Below are positions 5,431 to 6,659 of a DNA stretch of 6,659 bases, one piece after another (within the stretch, counting starts at the first letter, position 1; every line of letters begins with the position of its first letter). The notes under the pieces are model-generated. The model searched no databases, was not told the DNA's origin, and saw nothing but the letters and a program-made list of their open reading frames with translations. The DNA is taken from the NCBI GenBank assembly GCA_900547025.1, contig UREZ01000094.1:1-6659 (forward strand), given 5' to 3'. The DNA is from an uncultured Collinsella sp. (lineage in GTDB: Bacteria; Actinomycetota; Coriobacteriia; Coriobacteriales; Coriobacteriaceae). The translations under genes and the position numbers were made by a program.

Positions 5431-6659
5431 CTACAGGCTGCTTGCAGCGCGAATGCCCGAGAGCCATGCCCACGCAAGGTTAAAGCCTCCGCAATCGGCG
5501 TCGATGTCGAGCGCTTCGCCGCAGACGTAAAGCGGGGCGTCGACAACGCTGCGCGCGCGTAGACTGGGTGTTGAGATACTCTCGACAGATACGCCACCAC
5601 GCGTGACCTGTGCCGAGCGCTCCTCGGCTGTTCCCTCAACGAGCAACTTAAAGTGCTTGAGGATCGAGACCAGGTGGATGACATCGTTGGAGCCTGGATG
5701 GCACTGCTCGAACGCCGTGCAGACGACGCGGGAGAGTTGCGGGGCGAGCATGCCGTCGAGCCAACGGGGATCGCGGGGCGAAAAGCCGCCGAGCAGCTCA
5801 ACGCGCCGGTTGAGCATATCGAGCAGCTCGTCTTTGGAGAGGTCGGGGAAAACGTCGAGCAGGATCGTATCACCGCGCTGGATACGACGGGAGAGGTTGA
5901 AGACAGCGACGCCCGAGATGCCGAAGGCTCGAAACAGGACTTCACCGTCTTCGTGCCAGAGCTCATTATGATTGCGGGCGAGCGTCAAGCGGGCGCGGAC
6001 GCGCAGGCCGTCCAACGTCTTGAGTGCCGCCCGATCGCCGACGACCGTTGCCGATACGGGGCAGAGGATGGGGCGCAGCGAAGTGAGGGGGAGGCTAAAC
6101 GTATCGGCGATACCGGTGGGGTTGCCACCCGTGGCGATAATTACGGCATGTGCCTCCAGGGCCTCGTTCTTGCGAGGGACATCGGCGAGCGCTTTCCGAA
6201 GCGAGCGGAGCTCCGTTTTTCGGTCGTCGTGCTTTTTTGCCTTGAGCGCCCGCGCTGGACGGTCTATTTGGAGTGTCCAGCCTTCGGAAGCTTTGTGCGC
6301 CGAGGCAACGTTGGCTCCGCAGATTAAGGTAATACCTAGGCGGTCGCAAACGTTGAGAAGCGCGTCGCGCACCGATTCTGCGCGAAGGGAGCGCGGGTAT
6401 AGCCGGCCTTCCTCGGAGGTTGTCATGATGCCCAGCGAGGAGAAGAAACCCATAAGCTCTTGTTCGGGTTGGGGGCCCATGACAGATTCGACGAATGCGG
6501 GGTGGTTATACCGCTGAGGATCAATCGATTCGTTGGAGAGGTTGCAGCGGCCGTTACCGGTCGCAAGGAGCTTTAGGCCGCAGGCGACATCGCGCTCAAC
6601 GATGCAGACGCTTTTGCCAGCACGTGCGGCCGTAATGGCGGCGGCGAGGCCTGAAGCCC
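5431..6659 (-). CDS. BaiN/HI0933-family FAD oxidoreductase, 5' end cut by the window edge
   Basis: The reading frame runs open to the right edge, so the first roughly 8-12 residues are missing; 408 residues are visible, close to the family's usual 400-420. The family (HI0933, E. coli YhiN, BaiN-like) is FAD-dependent and cytoplasmic with ill-defined physiological substrates. BaiN of Clostridium scindens was linked to bile acid 7-dehydroxylation, but that cannot be carried over here. Numbering from the first full codon, the end of the FAD Rossmann motif reads ASGLAAAI (1-8), then IVER (19-22), TGNGRCNLSN (33-42), GRLYPRSLRAESV (84-96), IIATGGNPTG (173-182), FGISGVAVFNLSR (245-257), TRGGVSVE (352-359), and GEALDIDADCGGFNLAWAW (380-398) as the C-terminal FAD contact. 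A Lys/Arg-rich insertion lies at about 134-166. The segment after ATGG is shorter than usual and lacks the common Gly-Ser-x-Gly-x-Gly-Tyr part. It lies 80 bases upstream of the COG2509-like gene, same strand. Confidence 0.9.
   Translation of the reverse strand, partial: ASGLAAAITAARAGKSVCIVERDVACGLKLLATGNGRCNLSNESIDPQRYNHPAFVESVMGPQPEQELMGFFSSLGIMTTSEEGRLYPRSLRAESVRDALLNVCDRLGITLICGANVASAHKASEGWTLQIDRPARALKAKKHDDRKTELRSLRKALADVPRKNEALEAHAVIIATGGNPTGIADTFSLPLTSLRPILCPVSATVVGDRAALKTLDGLRVRARLTLARNHNELWHEDGEVLFRAFGISGVAVFNLSRRIQRGDTILLDVFPDLSKDELLDMLNRRVELLGGFSPRDPRWLDGMLAPQLSRVVCTAFEQCHPGSNDVIHLVSILKHFKLLVEGTAEERSAQVTRGGVSVESISTPSLRARSVVDAPLYVCGEALDIDADCGGFNLAWAWLSGIRAASSL

Noticed and set aside
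5351..5473. A 41-residue N-terminal extension of the COG2509-like protein
   Set aside because: The extension would translate the hairpin and overlap the 3' end of the upstream gene in another frame. A near-ideal AAGGAG six bases before the ATG at 5350 explains the start better.
5653..6327. A 224-codon open frame on the + strand opposite the BaiN-like gene
   Set aside because: It is antisense to conserved family motifs, has no convincing ribosome binding site, and has no recognisable product.
1..6659. A mobile element, defence system, CRISPR array or RNA gene
   Set aside because: No direct-repeat array, terminal inverted repeats, transposase or integrase motifs, tRNA cloverleaf or rRNA-like sequence was seen. 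All but short gaps is filled by five well-recognised protein genes.

Overview
This 6.66 kb window looks like ordinary chromosomal DNA from a moderately GC-rich Gram-positive bacterium. My best guess is an actinobacterium of the class Coriobacteriia, such as Collinsella or a relative. That guess rests on the coaE - lytic transglycosylase - uvrB order, the strong AGGAGG-type ribosome binding sites, and the pair of flavoprotein oxidoreductases. It is inferred from memory of gene content, not from any database search. I see no tRNA, rRNA, CRISPR array, transposase, integrase or other clear mobile-element signal.

Left half, + strand. After a short leader that may begin with the tail of an upstream terminator (1-10) and may carry a promoter (78-108), three genes run in the same direction. 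They are a dephospho-CoA kinase (137-778), a membrane-anchored or secreted SLT-type lytic transglycosylase (771-1352, overlapping coaE by 8 bases) and UvrB (1404-3644), the damage-verification helicase of nucleotide excision repair. A perfect 12-bp GC-rich hairpin followed by a short T-run (3648-3690) ends the series. The three products act in unrelated processes (CoA synthesis, peptidoglycan cleavage, DNA repair), so the cluster reads as a conserved housekeeping neighbourhood rather than a pathway.

Right half, - strand, convergent with uvrB. Two FAD-dependent oxidoreductases lie in tandem. The upstream one (5431 to the window's right edge, 5' end cut off) belongs to the HI0933/YhiN/BaiN-like family. 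The downstream one (3710-5350) belongs to the poorly characterised COG2509-type FAD-dependent dehydrogenases. The 80-base gap between them holds a perfect TATAAT hexamer followed by a hairpin and then a good ribosome binding site. The second gene may therefore have its own promoter, or the hairpin may terminate or attenuate read-through from the first. Substrates of both flavoproteins cannot be read from the sequence.

No convincing new system is visible. The points most worth a second look are the flavoprotein pair and its intergenic region, a charged insertion in the BaiN-like protein, and a CoaE that departs from the family at the usual PLLFE segment.
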